Of a stretch of DNA of 64,000 nt, positions 62,601-64,000 are shown in pieces (the stretch's first letter is position 1; the number at the start of each line of letters is the position of its first letter). The position numbers and the translations under genes are program-made. The notes beneath the pieces were generated by a model. The model had not been told where the DNA came from and searched no databases. It saw nothing but the letters and a program-made list of their open reading frames with translations. This DNA is from Larus michahellis (taxonomy: Eukaryota; Chordata; Aves; Charadriiformes; Laridae), in contig NC_133896.1 in assembly GCF_964199755.1 (NCBI RefSeq), positions 177,681,092 through 177,745,091 of the forward strand, read 5' to 3'.

Positions 62601-64000
62601 TGTCTTCCCAACCCCTGCAGATACCCCTTCCTTCCCCTCTCTCCCAACAAAGCACTTTTCTCCTTTTATCCACTAAGCTTCCATCTCTGATTAAACACGT
62701 ACTGCCCTCCCACTTCTGCCTCCAAAGCTTTTTATGAGCCTCTGAACTTCTCTCTACCTCTGTTTTTTGCAGATGGCAGCTGTTGCTACTCTCAGGGTTC
62801 CTAAATCCAACACATTGGCTTGCTGTCCTAGGTTACTTCTCGTCAGTCTTCTTCAGCATAACTTAATTACAGCTAAGGATAGTATTAGCCATACTTTAAA
62901 GTATGACTAATAACGAAATGCTGAACACTCATCTGGAATCCTCAAGGTCGTTGCTGAGATGGAATGAAACTGAGGGAGTAAAAAGTTTAGCAGTGAGGGG
63001 CATTCCCCAAGGGGAATACAAAAGTAAGAAAGACAAACATGAGAATACAGGAGTAACTGGTTACAGTACAGTAGAACAGAAATACTTTAGGAAACCTTGA
63101 TTCTCCTCAAAAGAGGAAAAGAAGAATAAAATCACCTGTATTTTCTTTCACTTTTGTAGGCAAGATAATGGGATAACTATTCAGAAGTAACAGGGTTTTG
63201 TGCAGGATACTGGCATGAGATGAATATTTGCAAGCATAGAGACTACTAAATTCTCAGACTCTGGAAACATTAACATTTTGGAACAATGTCATGGAATTAC
63301 AAACAGTTCTGATAATTCACGTGGCCATGTTTAACGTCCAACATTCATCTAGATTTATATAAATCTTTGGGAACCTTAGCTTGATCTTTTATAGAAGCTC
63401 TCTGAAAAACTCTTAAAGCCATTAACAAACTATGCATGTCCTAATAGGACTAATTAGTAGCTGTTCCTCCTGCTTGATCATGTGGACTTTCTCCAATCTT
63501 ACACATGCTCGGAAAATGTATTTGGCAACCATTTATTAAAAAGGAATAAAACTCAGATTTTCTACATTTTAAAGATAATGAAATAACTATTTTCTGTTCT
63601 TAACTTCACCTTTCTCTCTCATTTCTTCTGTCTTTTTCTCTCTTCTTACTTACTACCTACACAATGCTGCCTTATGTTTATCACCTTTTTTTGCACCCCA
63701 TCAGATCCTCTGTTTGCTTGGACAAAACAAGTTATGCTTTTAATCTCACTCATGTAAGAGCTCCAGCCTGCTGTGATTTTTTTTTTATTTTTCGGCTAGA
63801 GGAAAGAACTTTTTAAGAAGACTTTTTTTAAAGAACTAGCTGAAAATAAAGAATACTAGAATTCTGCAAAAGTAGCCAATGATAGCATCACGCAATCTAG
63901 ATGTATCAGGACTGCTGAGCAGAAGAGTGCCAGCAGAGCTGGGGCACTGAACCCTGCCAACCTATACGGTATAAGCATTACCTTGCTCCCTGGCTCTGTT
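59680..64000 (-). other. PIBF1: PIBF1 upstream intron, part 2 (runs off the window)
   Basis: AT-rich sequence from the CR1 copy to the window end. No PIBF1 exon, other gene or recognisable repeat family was found. Short A or T runs occur near 61200, 61820, 61905 and 63779. Confidence 0.55.

Noticed and set aside
51648-64000. Search for further upstream PIBF1 exons
   Set aside because: No minus-strand frame matches the coiled-coil segments expected before ELA-MKQ. Mammalian PIBF1 introns are long, so the exons probably lie beyond the window.
1-64000. tRNA, rRNA, CRISPR, operon or prokaryotic mobile element signals
   Set aside because: None seen. The sequence is spliced vertebrate DNA, so such systems are not expected.

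Overview
This is vertebrate, almost certainly avian, genomic DNA. The coding capacity is split into exons with canonical splice sites. The gene order is the KLF5–PIBF1 neighbourhood known from amniotes. The only abundant interspersed repeats I recognise are CR1 LINEs with the bird-type 3' end (GATTCTATGATTCTAT). I cannot name the species. Most open reading frames in the window are chance frames; only six coding exons of two genes are well supported, all on the minus strand.

Layout. Positions 1-9.83 kb are intergenic DNA downstream of KLF5, with two CR1 fragments, simple repeats and a MIR-like 20-mer inside a hairpin. From 9.83 to about 29.18 kb lies a complete KLF5 gene on the minus strand: TATA-like box near 29.20 kb, CpG island 27.5-29.2 kb, exon 1 with the start codon at 28591, exon 2 at 25569-26439, a 60-nt exon 3 at 24388-24447, a 12.6-kb third intron, and exon 4 at 11617-11795. 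A 1.79-kb 3'UTR follows and ends at the single AATAAA at 9845-9850. The spliced frame is 447 codons plus stop, with three C2H2 zinc fingers, a PPxY motif, two SUMO consensus sites and a Ser/Thr-Pro degron region. The 20-kb spacer from about 29.2 to 48.9 kb holds an ancient CR1 reverse-transcriptase fossil (about 35.9-36.6 kb), a long minus-strand CR1 (46.5-47.5 kb) and possible regulatory DNA. From 48.9 kb to the window end lies the 3' end of PIBF1 (CEP90) on the minus strand: the final 18-codon exon at 49133-49189 and the 60-codon penultimate exon at 51468-51647. No further PIBF1 exon was found up to 64000, so the next intron upstream is at least 12.3 kb; it carries a CR1 copy at 58.9-59.7 kb.

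The genes. PIBF1 lies upstream of KLF5 in tandem. KLF5 encodes a nuclear Krüppel-like activator. Its 3'UTR carries seed matches for miR-143, miR-145 and miR-9 and three Pumilio-type elements, suggesting layered post-transcriptional control. PIBF1 encodes a coiled-coil protein of centriolar satellites and the distal centriole. The two genes have no obvious functional link; their adjacency is syntenic.

I found no undescribed biological system here, and no operons, CRISPR arrays or phage-like content. The most useful second-look items are the KLF5 3'UTR control sites, short uORFs in the KLF5 leader, the expanded Gln/Pro/Gly linker in KLF5, the short PIBF1 terminal exon, the MIR-like hairpin near 2.3 kb, and a GC-elevated island in KLF5 intron 3.
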